Translations under genes and position numbers: made by a program
NCBI RefSeq assembly: GCF_001183985.1
Contig: NZ_LFZW01000001.1
Coordinates: forward strand, 2,755,636 to 2,819,635
Source: Peribacillus loiseleuriae
GTDB taxonomy: Bacteria > Bacillota > Bacilli > Bacillales > DSM-1321
Reading direction: 5' to 3'
Length of the DNA stretch: 64,000 nt
Shown here: positions 52,574 to 61,459 of the stretch, one piece after another
Numbering within the stretch: the first letter of the stretch is position 1
How the letters are laid out: each line of letters begins with the position of its first letter
Notes under the pieces: generated by a model
Told to the model about the DNA's origin: nothing
Seen by the model: only the letters and a program-made list of their open reading frames with translations
The model's database searches: none

Positions 52574-54094
52574 TTATTCCGGTGGATTCAACGTACCTCG
52601 CCCAATTGAAAATAGTGAACTGACTCCTTCATAGGATAAATGCATAGTCATTCCTACGGCTGCATGTTCGAGATTGTGACAATGATCCATCCACACACCT
52701 GGATTGTTCGCCAAAAAAGCGACTTCAAATGTTTACGTTCAGAGTATCTGTTGCCTGTTACGGGCTTGCCATTCTTACTTAATACAAGCATACGATGGCC
52801 ATGTAAATGCATAGGATGATCCATGAAATTCTTATTCACAAATGTTATTTTCACCAAATCCCCTTCCTTCACCATCAGTGTCGGGGCGTTCGGAAATACC
52901 TCCCCATTAATTGTCCATAAATAGTTGGGTTTCCCATCGTAAAAACCGAATCGTTGCCCAAGAATCATTATGATTTCTCGATCAAAATGGCTTAAAAGAT
53001 CAAAGGGTGTTTGCAGACTTTCCCCATATTCTTCAGGTCTAAAGCTCGGCATTTTAGCAGAAATAAGTGGAATACTTCCTTGATCATCTTGGCTCAATAA
53101 GAGCTGCGCACCTGTTTTACCGTGTTGTGAGTATCCACTTGTCTTAATTAACACAGGTTTTTCCGGCATCGTAAACATAACATCATATCTTCCACCCGCA
53201 CCAAGTTCTAATTTCGTATTTTCTAGCTCTTGAGGTTTGTGGACAGATTGCCCATCAATCGCCGCTACTTTAAACCTCGTGCCTTCAATAAAATACTTTT
53301 TTGTATGATTTGTCGTATTAATGAAGCCCATACGGACATCCGAATCTGTTGACATCCTTTTTTTCACACCCCTTGGTCAAGCTCCTCAGAAACGAGCACT
53401 TCTTGACCATTGAAAAGCCAGTCGTCTCCGATGAAGGTAATTTTCTTCGTTTTACCTTCTTCATCACCTGACAAAACAACAAATGATCCGAAAAGTCCTC
53501 TTTTCACCTGTTCAGAGGATTACTGATGTGAGTGATACCAGTACATTCGCTCTAAAATGATAAGTAAATTATTCCTCCAATTCGCCCTTTTGAATTCTTA
53601 ACTCCGGACCAGGATATTTCCCATTAAATGTCCAAGCATCAAATGTCTCCCTATCACTTAATTGGATGGTCTTTTTCTGGGCGACAAGGGGGTAGGTACG
53701 GTCTAGTTTGGCTGTACTACTTTACACCAAGCCCCCCGCTTTGATGACTATGGTTATGGTGAATCATTGAACCACCGCCCAATTCGACGTTGTCATGATT
53801 CACCATACTAATTTCGGATGGCATTGTACTTCTTTCCATTCCCAAAGCGATCCAACTGATGCCGCCGATGATAAAAACAGTGATGATAGCCAATCGTTTA
53901 ATTAATTGTTCCGTCCACTTAGGCTTTTGATACTCTCCTTTTGCAACCTTCTTATATATTCTTTTTTGAAGGAAAAATAAAAAACAGACTACTAATCCAA
54001 ATACAACAAAAAAGAGGATTAAGTCAATTCCTTCTGGTAATACACCTGACCCAAAAATCGATAAACATAAGACAATGACTGCACCTAGCTTCAT
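52574..54094 (-). pseudogene. Multicopper oxidase, multiply frameshifted
   Basis: Reading 5' to 3' on the minus strand: an N-terminal membrane part (53717-54094, three hydrophobic segments and HHNHSH) is cut by a stop. The cupredoxin start QLSDRETFDAWTFNGKYPGP follows in another frame and hits TAA. Then come HSHQ and VKRGLFGSFVVLSGD, and an intact stretch (52654-53367) with HPMHLHGHRM copper ligands. A last shift leaves GVWMDHCHNLEHAAVGMTMH (type 1 copper site) out of frame, ending at 52574. All copper-site blocks survive, so inactivation is recent. Confidence 0.88.
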
Positions 54095-54128
54095 CGTCTT
54101 AATTGGGAATGAAAAGTGTGGGAGGCGG

Positions 54129-54494
54129 CTATTTTCCTAAATGAGGATATAACCTCTCTTTCTCCCCCTTAATCGATTTTATTTGCTTAAAAACCGGCAT
54201 CGTCCAAACTATCACCATGATTGATGGGAATAGAACCAATGGAAGAAACACCCATACTTTATCTTCTATAAATAGCCAACCTAACATCACACCCATCGTT
54301 ATTATTGAACTAATCCAAGCGAAATTGAGCACGACCCCTGAGCGAATACTAAAGAAGTTGACTCCTTTCCAAATTCTTTTCCCCTTCTTTGTTAAAGCAT
54401 ATATAAGGCCAGTCGCTGAATAAATGGCCAGCCCCTATATCACAACAAGTAAGATGGTAATAAACTGATCTACTGAATAAATAAATTCAAACAT
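54129..54494 (-). pseudogene. Small membrane protein next to the oxidase, with nonsense codon
   Basis: From the ATG at 54494 (after GGGAGTG) it reads FEFIYSVDQFITILLVVI, then TAG at about 54435-54437, then GLAIYSATGLIYALTKKGKR and VVLNFAWISSIITMGVMLGW to the stop at 54129. There are three to four membrane segments. A restart at 54332 could give 67 residues. It seems to belong to the same decayed locus as the multicopper oxidase, 34 bp downstream. Confidence 0.6.
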
Positions 54495-54578
54495 AAATGC
54501 ATAGCACTCCCTTTCATATAACAGCATTAACGATACATGAAAAGGGATATTTTAAACATGGACTTGAAAAGTAATGCC

Positions 54579-54600
54579 AAATAAGACCTAGGTCTTATTT
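54579..54600. promoter_or_regulatory. Perfect 22-bp palindrome, candidate operator
   Basis: AAATAAGACC-TAGGTCTTATTT is perfectly self-complementary with no loop, more like a protein site than an RNA hairpin. It lies about 85 bp upstream of the decayed membrane-protein/oxidase locus. A metal-responsive repressor is conceivable. Confidence 0.5.
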
Positions 54601-54672
54601 GACACGAAACTTGATTGGCCTACGTTAATGATTTTTGCAAATGATCTACACGAGAGAACGTCAACAAAAACA

Positions 54673-54703
54673 CAAAAACTATCCTGATAGACAGGATAGT
54701 TCT
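54673..54703 (-). terminator. Terminator behind the GIY-YIG gene
   Basis: Minus-strand AACTATCCTG-TCTAT-CAGGATAGTT followed by TTTGTGTTTTTG. Confidence 0.75.
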
Positions 54704-54867
54704 TGTGATTAAGATTTATATACATGGCAAATGAATCATTAAATATTTTATAATTTCAAGATTATCTACTCTAGTTGGTTCATCGTCTACTGGAAGTATT
54801 CTTCGTCCTAGATAAAAATTACTTTTACTTAGTGAGTCTATTGATGATTTCAAACCTCAATTCCTCT

Positions 54868-55224
54868 TCAACCGTTTTTTTTCTGATTATATCCGCTTTC
54901 TCCATAAGGTTGAAGCTCATTTAGCCACTTTTCTTTAAGCTTTTCCAACTCTTTTTTTTCATCAAAATATCCTTCTTTTTTCTTTTTTAGAATTTCTAAA
55001 ACCTCAAAAGTAAAAGCATTTTTTCCGAAATGATCCCAGTCTTCCTGCAGCATTTTATTCGTATGTCCACCTGTTTCTAGCATGAACCTACTTCCATTTA
55101 ATGTCTTCAAATTTCGGGTACTTCCAATAAATGACTTTTCATTCATAGTGTTTTTTATTTGATAAATTCCCGCTTCTATTTCAGTTTCTTTATAAAGCTG
55201 CTTCAATTCTTTTTTATGTTCCAT
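54868..55224 (-). CDS. GIY-YIG nuclease-family protein
   Basis: 118 residues. The GIY motif is in AGIYQIKNTMNEKSFIGSTR near residue 19 (YIG is replaced by FIG), with the conserved Arg of GSTRNLK and a later ENA/EF-type region GKNAFTFEVLE. The metal-binding Glu of the fold appears present (FEVLEIL). It could be a small nuclease or a DNA-repair-like domain protein; no homing-endonuclease DNA-binding module is attached. It is the second gene after the DUF2087 regulator (22 bp gap), a pairing I recall in other Bacillus genomes. Confidence 0.8.
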   Translation of the reverse strand: MEHKKELKQLYKETEIEAGIYQIKNTMNEKSFIGSTRNLKTLNGSRFMLETGGHTNKMLQEDWDHFGKNAFTFEVLEILKKKKEGYFDEKKELEKLKEKWLNELQPYGESGYNQKKNG

Positions 55225-55246
55225 AATTACCCATTCACTCCCACTA

Positions 55247-56002
55247 TTATTTTTTCAGCCAGTATTGGCTGCCATCTGCTTTTCTATCTAAAAACCCATA
55301 TTCAATTAAATATCTTCTTAACAGAACATAGTCATGATAAGCTTCCTTCAAAAGTTGATTGATTTCCTTTTCTTCATAGATCTGATCATCTACAAATCGC
55401 CTGCTTAGTGCCCCAAGTACAATAAGCCTCTGTTTTTCCTTCGGTGGGAAGGATTTCAATGGTCCCGTTATCCCTTCAGGAAAAAACTTATTTAATATTT
55501 TCTCATTCTCTTCTTCTGTCACATTGTAGCGGTCATCGACCATCCTTGCCGTTTTATGATAATCAATAAAAGCTGGTGCATGATTGTCTCTCTCCTTTAA
55601 TAGCTCCATCATTGTCAAAAACAACTTAGCCTGGCGCTCTTTCTCTTTTAATACAAAACGATGATTCCGAATTGTAGAAGCACTTCCGATGCCCATTTCT
55701 TTCTGTACTTCTGTATCGCTTTTCCCCTCATAAAAAAGACGAAGAAGACGATTTTGATGATCGGTTAGCCCTGTAAGCTTTTTATCAAGATCAATCATGT
55801 AATCAAACACCGATTGATGGGTATTCTCAATATGCTGTAGCATATACCTTTCAGCTTCGAAAAAAACACCATTATCTTGATAAACAATCCCTTTTTCAAT
55901 TGATTTTCCGCATAAAAGACACATAAAATAAGCAGGCTCCTCTATATACCCGCGTTTAAGATCCCCAAGTCGCGCATTCCAAAAAACTTCCGACAGTTGC
56001 AT
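55247..56002 (-). CDS. DUF2087-domain protein with central HTH
   Basis: 251 residues. The N-terminal part has CLLCGKSIEKGIVYQ and a later HIENTH, a possible zinc site. A helix-turn-helix of the LuxR/sigma-4 type is central (LTDHQNRLLRLFYEGKSDTE, IGSASTIRNHRFVLKEKE). The C-terminal DUF2087 winged-helix-like domain is KEKQRLIVLGALSRRF, VLLRRYLIEYGFLDRKADGS. A transcription-regulator role is likely but no target is known. It starts at an ATG without a strong ribosome site and forms an operon with the GIY-YIG gene. Confidence 0.85.
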   Translation of the reverse strand: MQLSEVFWNARLGDLKRGYIEEPAYFMCLLCGKSIEKGIVYQDNGVFFEAERYMLQHIENTHQSVFDYMIDLDKKLTGLTDHQNRLLRLFYEGKSDTEVQKEMGIGSASTIRNHRFVLKEKERQAKLFLTMMELLKERDNHAPAFIDYHKTARMVDDRYNVTEEENEKILNKFFPEGITGPLKSFPPKEKQRLIVLGALSRRFVDDQIYEEKEINQLLKEAYHDYVLLRRYLIEYGFLDRKADGSQYWLKK

Positions 56003-56587
56003 TTACATAGTCACTTCCTTGTTTTGTTTATAATATAATAGATATTATATTTATTTGTCTATAATATGTCAAACGTTATTACTAAAAGTTTACTATTTCT
56101 AAAAGAAAATATATATAAGCATTGAATGATTAAAGGAATCCTTTGTATACAAAAGATACCGGTCGACTATATTTGATTTACTGATTAGTGAAAACCCGTG
56201 CAACAAACACTAAAAATACCGATAAAAGTATTATATTTTAGAAAGCATTTTTTTAAGACTATATAGAGCGAACAGAAATGCAACATAAAATAATATCAGA
56301 AGTATATCGAAATATTTTATATTAATTCTGTACTAATTTTAATAATCAACTGTTATAATTTTTCTTTTTTATCTGTATTACTTTAAAAGATAAAAAATTG
56401 AAACAGTTCATTATTATTGATATGCCAATAAAAATCAAAACTTTATCAATAAAGTGTATTGACAATTAGCAATAAAATGATAAAAAAGGCACCATTCAAA
56501 TGTGATTGGTGAACAAAATATCTTTATCGTTTCCTCTAAACAAAGCACTTTTGTTAACATAATATTATTATTTATAAAAGTTAAATC
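56003..56587. other. AT-rich intergenic stretch of nearly 600 bp
   Basis: No gene, repeat or structured element was recognised. It should hold the promoter of the DUF2087 operon near its left end. Confidence 0.4.
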
Positions 56588-56633
56588 AAAAAATGCTGCC
56601 CTTCCATTCAAGGAAGCGCAGCATTTTTTATTT
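56588..56633. terminator. Bidirectional hairpin behind the thioredoxin-like gene
   Basis: AAAAAATGCTGC-CCTTCC-attcaa-GGAAG-GCAGCATTTTTT. Confidence 0.8.
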
Positions 56634-57185
56634 CAGTCTCGTTATTACACTTTCTATAACAACTCGCCACATGTCAGGATCTGTCGTAACTTTTTCTTTA
56701 AACTGACCAAAAACTTCTTTTTGTTTGTCTTTGAAGTCAGAGGCATCTTTGTCTGGGAGATTAATCAGCAATGTTTGTAAAAACTCCTGCACTTTTTCCG
56801 CTCGAGGTCCCCATACTCTTTGCTCGTTTCCAGCTTCATCAATAAAGACAAAAATTGGAATGGAGCGCGCTGTCCCGTTTGTTAAATATTGATCCATTAA
56901 TTCTAAATTTTCATCGCGGATTAAAAACTTCAATTCCATATTGCTTTCTTCTCCGATTCGTTGAATAATCGGGACACAGAAAGACGCATCGCCACACCAA
57001 TCAGCGGTAAGTACGACACCTCTCCATTTCTCGTTAGCTAAATTGGCGAAGAATTGTAAGTCTTCTTCAGTAAAATCCACTTTTTCGTAAACACGAGAAA
57101 GTTCATCACGATTTACTTCCATACTCTTTCTGTATTCATCAAACGACATTCCTTTTTCAAACCATGTATTCAATGACAACTTCAT
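56628..57185 (-). CDS. Thioredoxin-family protein
   Basis: 185 residues from the ATG at 57185; a GTG at 57197 is possible, and neither has a strong ribosome site. An N-terminal helical region (SFDEYRKSMEVNRDELSRVY) precedes a thioredoxin fold with GVVLTADWCGDASFCVPIIQ. The first Cys is the family's conserved residue (DWCGDA); the second Cys is five residues further on rather than in CxxC. ARSIPIFVFIDEAGNE contains the cis-Pro. It is an uncharacterised redox or chaperone-like protein of Bacillus. Confidence 0.85.
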   Translation of the reverse strand: MKLSLNTWFEKGMSFDEYRKSMEVNRDELSRVYEKVDFTEEDLQFFANLANEKWRGVVLTADWCGDASFCVPIIQRIGEESNMELKFLIRDENLELMDQYLTNGTARSIPIFVFIDEAGNEQRVWGPRAEKVQEFLQTLLINLPDKDASDFKDKQKEVFGQFKEKVTTDPDMWRVVIESVITRLK

Positions 57186-57423
57186 CACTACTTTCACTTT
57201 AGAATGGTAATATCTCCATATTAAAAGATTTGCGATGATTTTGGAAGAAATTGAACTTGCTTAATATCAGATAAATAGTTCCTTTTGCAAATGGAAACAT
57301 TTGATGCGTGAAAAACTGACATACAGCACTAAGTTAGTGAATTAGTTTGATTATAAATGACTTTTATCTAGTAGTTCTATTATTTATGAACTGAATTATT
57401 ACCATTAACGATCAAAAGTTGTT

Positions 57424-58233
57424 TCATTCTTCCTTCATATTTCTTCCAAAAAAAATTTCATCCATTTCGCGCTTTAGTCTTCTTGTGATTTCTTTCTCTT
57501 CACTCTGTGAAATCTTATCTTTTGAATATCCGAACAAATAATTATTTAGGTCAAATTCTCTTAATTTACATTTTGTATGGAAGATATTTTCTTGATACAC
57601 ATTAACATCAATCATGTCATATTGATCTTTTACTTTTTCAGGAATGTAATTTTGAATGGAGTTAATGTCCTGATCTATAAAGAGTTTGTGACCGTTTTTG
57701 TCTCGTGTAAAGCCTCGAACACGGAAATCCATAGTCATGATGTCGGTGTCAAACGAATGGATTAAATAATTCAACGCTTTAAGCGGGGAAATCTCCCCAC
57801 ATGTTGAAACATCAATGTCTGCCCGGAATGTACTAATTCCTTCATCTGGATGATATTCGGGGTATGTATGCACCGTAATATGACTTTTATCAAGATGCAT
57901 GACTAGTGCTTCTGGCAATGGACCTGGCGATTTCTCTAAAGATTCTGAAGGAGCAATGATCGGCCCTTCTGACACCAACATCGTAACACTTGCTCCTTGT
58001 GGAAAGTAATCCTGTCTTGCCACATTTAATACATGTGCACCTATCATATCTGACACCGCTTCTAAAATAGCAGTTAACCGTTCAGCGTTATACTGCTCAT
58101 CGATATATTCTAGGTAAGCTTCACGCTCTTCTTTCGTTTTTGTATAGCAAATATCATACATATTAAAGCTAAGTGATTTCGTTAAATTATTAAATCCATG
58201 TAATTCAATACGCTGCTCTGGTGTAAGTTTCAT
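57424..58233 (-). CDS. speD: S-adenosylmethionine decarboxylase proenzyme, long (E. coli) type
   Basis: 269 residues with GGGGGGAA before the ATG. It makes decarboxylated SAM, the aminopropyl donor for spermidine. The self-cleavage site that generates the pyruvoyl group is [13 protein letters not shown] near residue 112, and the catalytic Cys lies in [11 protein letters not shown]. The length and C-terminal block ([20 protein letters not shown]) match the E. coli type (264 residues), not the 126-residue form of B. subtilis. No speE is adjacent. An IS605-like repeat lies directly upstream. Confidence 0.95.
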   Translation of the reverse strand: MKLTPEQRIELHGFNNLTKSLSFNMYDICYTKTKEEREAYLEYIDEQYNAERLTAILEAVSDMIGAHVLNVARQDYFPQGASVTMLVSEGPIIAPSESLEKSPGPLPEALVMHLDKSHITVHTYPEYHPDEGISTFRADIDVSTCGEISPLKALNYLIHSFDTDIMTMDFRVRGFTRDKNGHKLFIDQDINSIQNYIPEKVKDQYDMIDVNVYQENIFHTKCKLREFDLNNYLFGYSKDKISQSEEKEITRRLKREMDEIFFGRNMKEE

Positions 58234-58258
58234 TTATAATTCCCCCCATTTATTCCGT

Positions 58259-58381
58259 ATTAACGGGCAGTAAGACCCCCACCTCAACGAAGAAGTGTAT
58301 TCTTCTGCCCGTAAAAGCCCGATTTGTTCAACTAACAGTCAGTGGGGATGAAGCCCCCCACCAATTAAAGTTTCACTTTAT
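58259..58381 (+). repeat. Short repeat with IS200/IS605-like ends, copy 2
   Basis: ATTAACGGGCAGTA at the head, CTTCTGCCCGTAAAAGCCCG in the middle, a hairpin AGTGGGGATGAAGCCCCCCAC, given here in part as GTGGGG/CCCCAC, and AAAGTTTCACTTTAT at the end. It is longer than copy 1 by the extra hairpin. It lies 25 bp upstream of the speD start codon. Confidence 0.65.
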
Positions 58382-58518
58382 TGAAAAGGCAGTTATGTAT
58401 TATCATTACCCAACCTTATCGATAAAAAACGAGGAGTTGAAGCAGGCAAACAGATTGAAAGAGCAGTTCATAAGTGAATTTAATACTTTTCAAAATTAAA
58501 GTAAATAGGAGTAATCCT

Positions 58519-58570
58519 TAAAAAAATAAACCAGGATAACTTCTTAATAAAGAAGTTATCCTGGTTTTTA
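58519..58570. terminator. Terminator of the YjzC-like gene
   Basis: CCAGGATAACTTCTT-aata-AAGAAGTTATCCTGG, with T-runs on both strands. Its plus-strand T-run touches the stop codon at 58568. Confidence 0.85.
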
Positions 58571-58780
58571 CTTAATTAGCTTCCATTGACGCTGTCTTTC
58601 TACTGATTTTTCTGTCCCTTTATATGCTAATTTAATCGTATAGGACTTCAATTCGGGTAGTTCAGTTCCTTCTTTTGCTTCAAAAGTTTGTGCCCTTTTG
58701 ATTTTCCCTCCACCTTGTCCAACTTCTACATACTTTCCTGAAAATAGTGCTGTTTGATTTGATTTTACAAATGTACTCAT
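58568..58780 (-). CDS. YjzC-like small protein
   Basis: 70 residues from the ATG at 58780, with AAGGAGGTTTA directly upstream. It contains FSGKYVEVGQGGGKIKRAQT, which resembles the conserved SGxYVEVGPxGGK core of the YjzC family, and a basic end (VERQRQWKLIK). Its function is unknown; YjzC-type proteins are conserved in spore formers. It is monocistronic. Confidence 0.75.
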   Translation of the reverse strand: MSTFVKSNQTALFSGKYVEVGQGGGKIKRAQTFEAKEGTELPELKSYTIKLAYKGTEKSVERQRQWKLIK

Positions 58781-59121
58781 GATAAACCTCCTTATATTTG
58801 GTAAATCTAGTTTAATCATACATAAATTACATAGTTAAATGCAAGTGGATATATAGTGAATTTTCTGTTTTTTCTATATTAGAGTGAATAGGGAAATTCA
58901 CTATTATCCTAAGATAGATGCTTGCATTATTGCATTGCTTCACTAATCATCGGCATATGATTCAAACCTACCTTTCCGTAGTACTTATGCCAATTTAAGT
59001 AGTAAAGTTACATTTATTTTACTTAAGTTAAAATTATTCTTTTAATCAATTCATAGCTTTTACGCAATAAGATGGTTTATACTAGACGTACACGACATAC
59101 TTGATCAGGAGGATTTTTTAC
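58781..59121. other. Divergent intergenic stretch
   Basis: It should hold the promoters of the YjzC-like gene (minus) and the 59122 operon (plus). On the plus strand TTATACTAG near 59087-59095 is a -10 candidate. Nothing else was recognised. Confidence 0.35.
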
Positions 59122-59325
59122 ATGACAGAAAATAACCAAGTTACCCCAGATGAAACACCAAAGAAGAAAATGAGCCTTCAAGATGCAATTAAACAGCAGC
59201 TTGAAGCTAAAAAAAATAAAGGTGCTAAAGGAAAAACAAATACGAACGGGCTGCAAACAGGTCAAAAGATGAAGAGCCAGCAAACGAAAAAAATTAGCAA
59301 TACCCGCAGAAAAATGGGTGTATAA
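59122..59325 (+). CDS. Small basic protein, 67 residues
   Basis: ATG at 59122 after CAGGAGGA. The sequence is lysine/glutamine/threonine-rich and probably disordered (KKKMSLQDAIKQQLEAKKNK, GLQTGQKMKSQQTKKISNTR). I do not recognise a family. It is coupled to ywbE by a TAATG overlap; nucleic-acid binding is possible given the charge. Confidence 0.75.
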   Translation: MTENNQVTPDETPKKKMSLQDAIKQQLEAKKNKGAKGKTNTNGLQTGQKMKSQQTKKISNTRRKMGV

Positions 59326-59522
59326 TGAACGGGCAAACTAGAAAAGATATCATACCTGGTGCTGCTGTTGAAATTGTCCTTAAAGCAGACCAACGCACTG
59401 GAAATTTAACAAGTGGTATTGTGAAGGATATCTTAACGAAATCAAGTTCCCATCCTCATGGCATTAAAGTAAGGCTAACCGACGGACAGGTTGGTAGAGT
59501 AAAAAACATCCGTTCAACTTAA
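59325..59522 (+). CDS. ywbE: YwbE-family protein
   Basis: 65 residues. It matches YwbE closely: RKDIIPGAAVEIVLKADQRT, then GIVKDILTKSSSHPHGIKVR and LTDGQVGRVKNI. It is a small all-beta fold of unknown role, widespread in bacteria. It starts inside the stop codon of the preceding gene and is followed by a terminator. Confidence 0.92.
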   Translation: MNGQTRKDIIPGAAVEIVLKADQRTGNLTSGIVKDILTKSSSHPHGIKVRLTDGQVGRVKNIRST

Positions 59523-59529
59523 TATCTAT

Positions 59530-59567
59530 AAAAAGGCATCGAGAAGAATTCTCTGATGCTTTTTTTA
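59530..59567 (+). terminator. Terminator of the ywbE operon
   Basis: AAAAGGCATCGAGAA-GAA-TTCTCTGATGCTTTTTTT. It also faces the GNAT stop codon. Confidence 0.85.
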
Positions 59568-60014
59568 CTTCTTCTCAAACCCTGACAGAAAGATACCGTC
59601 TGCCACTTCAACGGTTTTTACTTTTATAAAGCCGAGTGACAAATATAGATTTTTTGCTGGGTAGTTTTTCTCGCCAGTCATGACCGTTATTTTTTTATGG
59701 CCTTTGATTGTATGTAAAATATACTGAATAAGTTTTTTTGCTATTCCTTTCCTGAAAAAATTAGGATGAACAACCATGCGGCAAATATCGATTTCACCCG
59801 CTGTTTCTTCGAAAGATATAAACCCAGTAAGCTGACTTTCTATATAATAGCCAAAGAATTGTTCTCTACTAGCCATAATCGTCTCTACTTTGTCTTTTAA
59901 AGGTGGAATTTCATGAAAATTAATTAGCTCTGCCTCAATTTGATAGGCTGGAAGTTGGATACCTAAAGCTTCACGTGCTGTTTCTTCTTGTTTTATATTC
60001 ATTGCTTTGATCAA
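59565..60014 (-). CDS. GNAT-family N-acetyltransferase
   Basis: 149 residues from a TTG with AAGGAG seven bases upstream. The acetyl-CoA site is in MVVHPNFFRKGIAKKLIQYI (R/Q-x-x-G-x-G/A variant: RKGIAK) near residue 88, with the C-terminal NYPAKNLYLSLGFIKVK typical of the fold. The substrate is unknown (amine of a small molecule or protein). It is a single gene. Confidence 0.87.
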   Translation of the reverse strand: MIKAMNIKQEETAREALGIQLPAYQIEAELINFHEIPPLKDKVETIMASREQFFGYYIESQLTGFISFEETAGEIDICRMVVHPNFFRKGIAKKLIQYILHTIKGHKKITVMTGEKNYPAKNLYLSLGFIKVKTVEVADGIFLSGFEKK

Positions 60015-60074
60015 AATAATTCTCCTTGGCTTATTTCACATGATTTCCAATCGTTTATCGCCTTTTTATCCCGC

Positions 60075-60100
60075 ATTAACGGGCAGTAATAATCCTCCAT
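60075..60100 (+). repeat. Head fragment of the IS605-like repeat
   Basis: ATTAACGGGCAGTA is followed by unrelated sequence. Only the head of the element seen at 24753 and 58259 is present. Confidence 0.45.
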
Positions 60101-60133
60101 GGATCCACCTCTTTTTTATACATAAACAGATCA

Positions 60134-60161
60134 TAGACCCTCAATAAGCATTGAAGGTCTA
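60134..60161 (-). terminator. Hairpin behind the 60170 gene
   Basis: TAGACCCTCAAT-aagc-ATTGAAGGTCTA, one bulge; weak T-run. Confidence 0.5.
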
Positions 60162-60169
60162 CGCCGAAA

Positions 60170-60568
60170 TTAGTCTAGGTTAATCGAATTCCCCTCTTCA
60201 GCAACATGGAATAATAGATGTGCCAAGTGATGAATGGGACCATACGAATCATCATCTTCATCATCTTCTGGGAAATCATCAACCCCTTGTAAATAAAGTG
60301 TGATGAACTCATAAAAATCTTTCATTTCAAATGCATAACATGCTTTTGGATCTTCACTGTCTTCTTCATATTGAAGCATCAAATAAGACAAGTCTCCATC
60401 TTTGTCTTGTCCATCAAAAAATACGAAAAATCCTACATTCGTATCAAGCTCAAATAATCGACGTGTTCCTCCAACAGTCGCTTGTTCGAATTCCTGCTCT
60501 GCCAGTTTTTGGACAAGCATTGTATCTACATCGTCTTCTTTGTGAAATGTTACATTAAATGATTTCAT
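60170..60568 (-). CDS. Acidic protein of unknown function
   Basis: 132 residues from the second of two ATGs, with AAAGGAGGA at better spacing. It is strongly acidic near the C-terminus (DDFPEDDEDDDSYG) and has GGTRRLFELDTNVGFFVFFD near residue 35. It is cytoplasmic. I do not recognise a characterised family, although very similar small proteins seem common in Bacillaceae. Confidence 0.8.
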   Translation of the reverse strand: MKSFNVTFHKEDDVDTMLVQKLAEQEFEQATVGGTRRLFELDTNVGFFVFFDGQDKDGDLSYLMLQYEEDSEDPKACYAFEMKDFYEFITLYLQGVDDFPEDDEDDDSYGPIHHLAHLLFHVAEEGNSINLD

Positions 60569-60622
60569 CATATCCTCCTTTAATTTGGTGACTGTGTTAG
60601 TACTATAACCGATTATTGGAGA

Positions 60623-61381
60623 TTATATGAAATCTACTTCCAGATAAATCGGACAGTGATCACTTCCAAGAACCTGCGGATGAATCCCGGCATCCTTTAA
60701 CTTGATTCCAAGGCGTTTTGATGCAAGGAAATAGTCAATCCGCCAGCCGATGTTCCGCTCCCTCACCTTGCTCATATAGGACCACCAAGTATAAGCCCCT
60801 TCCGTGTCCGGGTGAAAATAACGAAACGTATCAATAAAGCCCGCTTGAAGCAACTCTGTCATTTTCCCACGTTCTTCAATCGTAAATCCAGAATTACCGA
60901 AATTAGATTTTGCATTTCGTAAATCAATTTCCTGATGGGCAACATTTAAATCTCCACAAAATAAAACCGGCTTCATCTGATCCAGTTCAGTTAAATAGGC
61001 GCGGATTTCATCTTCCCATTGAAGCCGATAATCTAGTCTTGTTAAATCCCGCTTCGCGTTTGGCACATACACGTTTACTAGATAAAAACCCTCGAACTCT
61101 AACGCTATAATGCGCCCTTCTGGTTCTTCTTCATGCTCGCCGACACCATATGAAACAGATAATGGCTTTTGTTTTGTAAAAATAGCCGTTCCAGAGTAGC
61201 CTTTTTTCAATGCATAATTCCAATATTGATGGTAACCATCAAGCTCTAATTCGATTTGCCCTTCTTGCAGCTTTGTTTCCTGCAAACAAAAGATATCTGC
61301 ATCTACTTCATGAAAATAATCAAGAAAGCCTTTCTTTACACAGGCTCGAATTCCGTTTACATTCCAAGAAACTAATTTCAT
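60623..61381 (-). CDS. exoA: Exodeoxyribonuclease III / AP endonuclease
   Basis: 252 residues, typical length. It cleaves DNA at abasic sites in base-excision repair. Conserved blocks are SWNVNGIRACVKKG, FCLQETKLQ (metal Glu), VNVYVPNA, FCGDLNVAHQEIDL (catalytic Asp/Asn) and VLGSDHCPIYLEV (general-base Asp-His). It is monocistronic, 40 bp from the acidic protein, and oriented like the cardiolipin synthase gene. Confidence 0.95.
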   Translation of the reverse strand: MKLVSWNVNGIRACVKKGFLDYFHEVDADIFCLQETKLQEGQIELELDGYHQYWNYALKKGYSGTAIFTKQKPLSVSYGVGEHEEEPEGRIIALEFEGFYLVNVYVPNAKRDLTRLDYRLQWEDEIRAYLTELDQMKPVLFCGDLNVAHQEIDLRNAKSNFGNSGFTIEERGKMTELLQAGFIDTFRYFHPDTEGAYTWWSYMSKVRERNIGWRIDYFLASKRLGIKLKDAGIHPQVLGSDHCPIYLEVDFI

Positions 61382-61459
61382 TTTTTCTACTCTCCCTAAA
61401 ACTATTACTATTTGCTATTTTCTATTTTCTACTATACAATTTTCATGCTCATATTCCTA

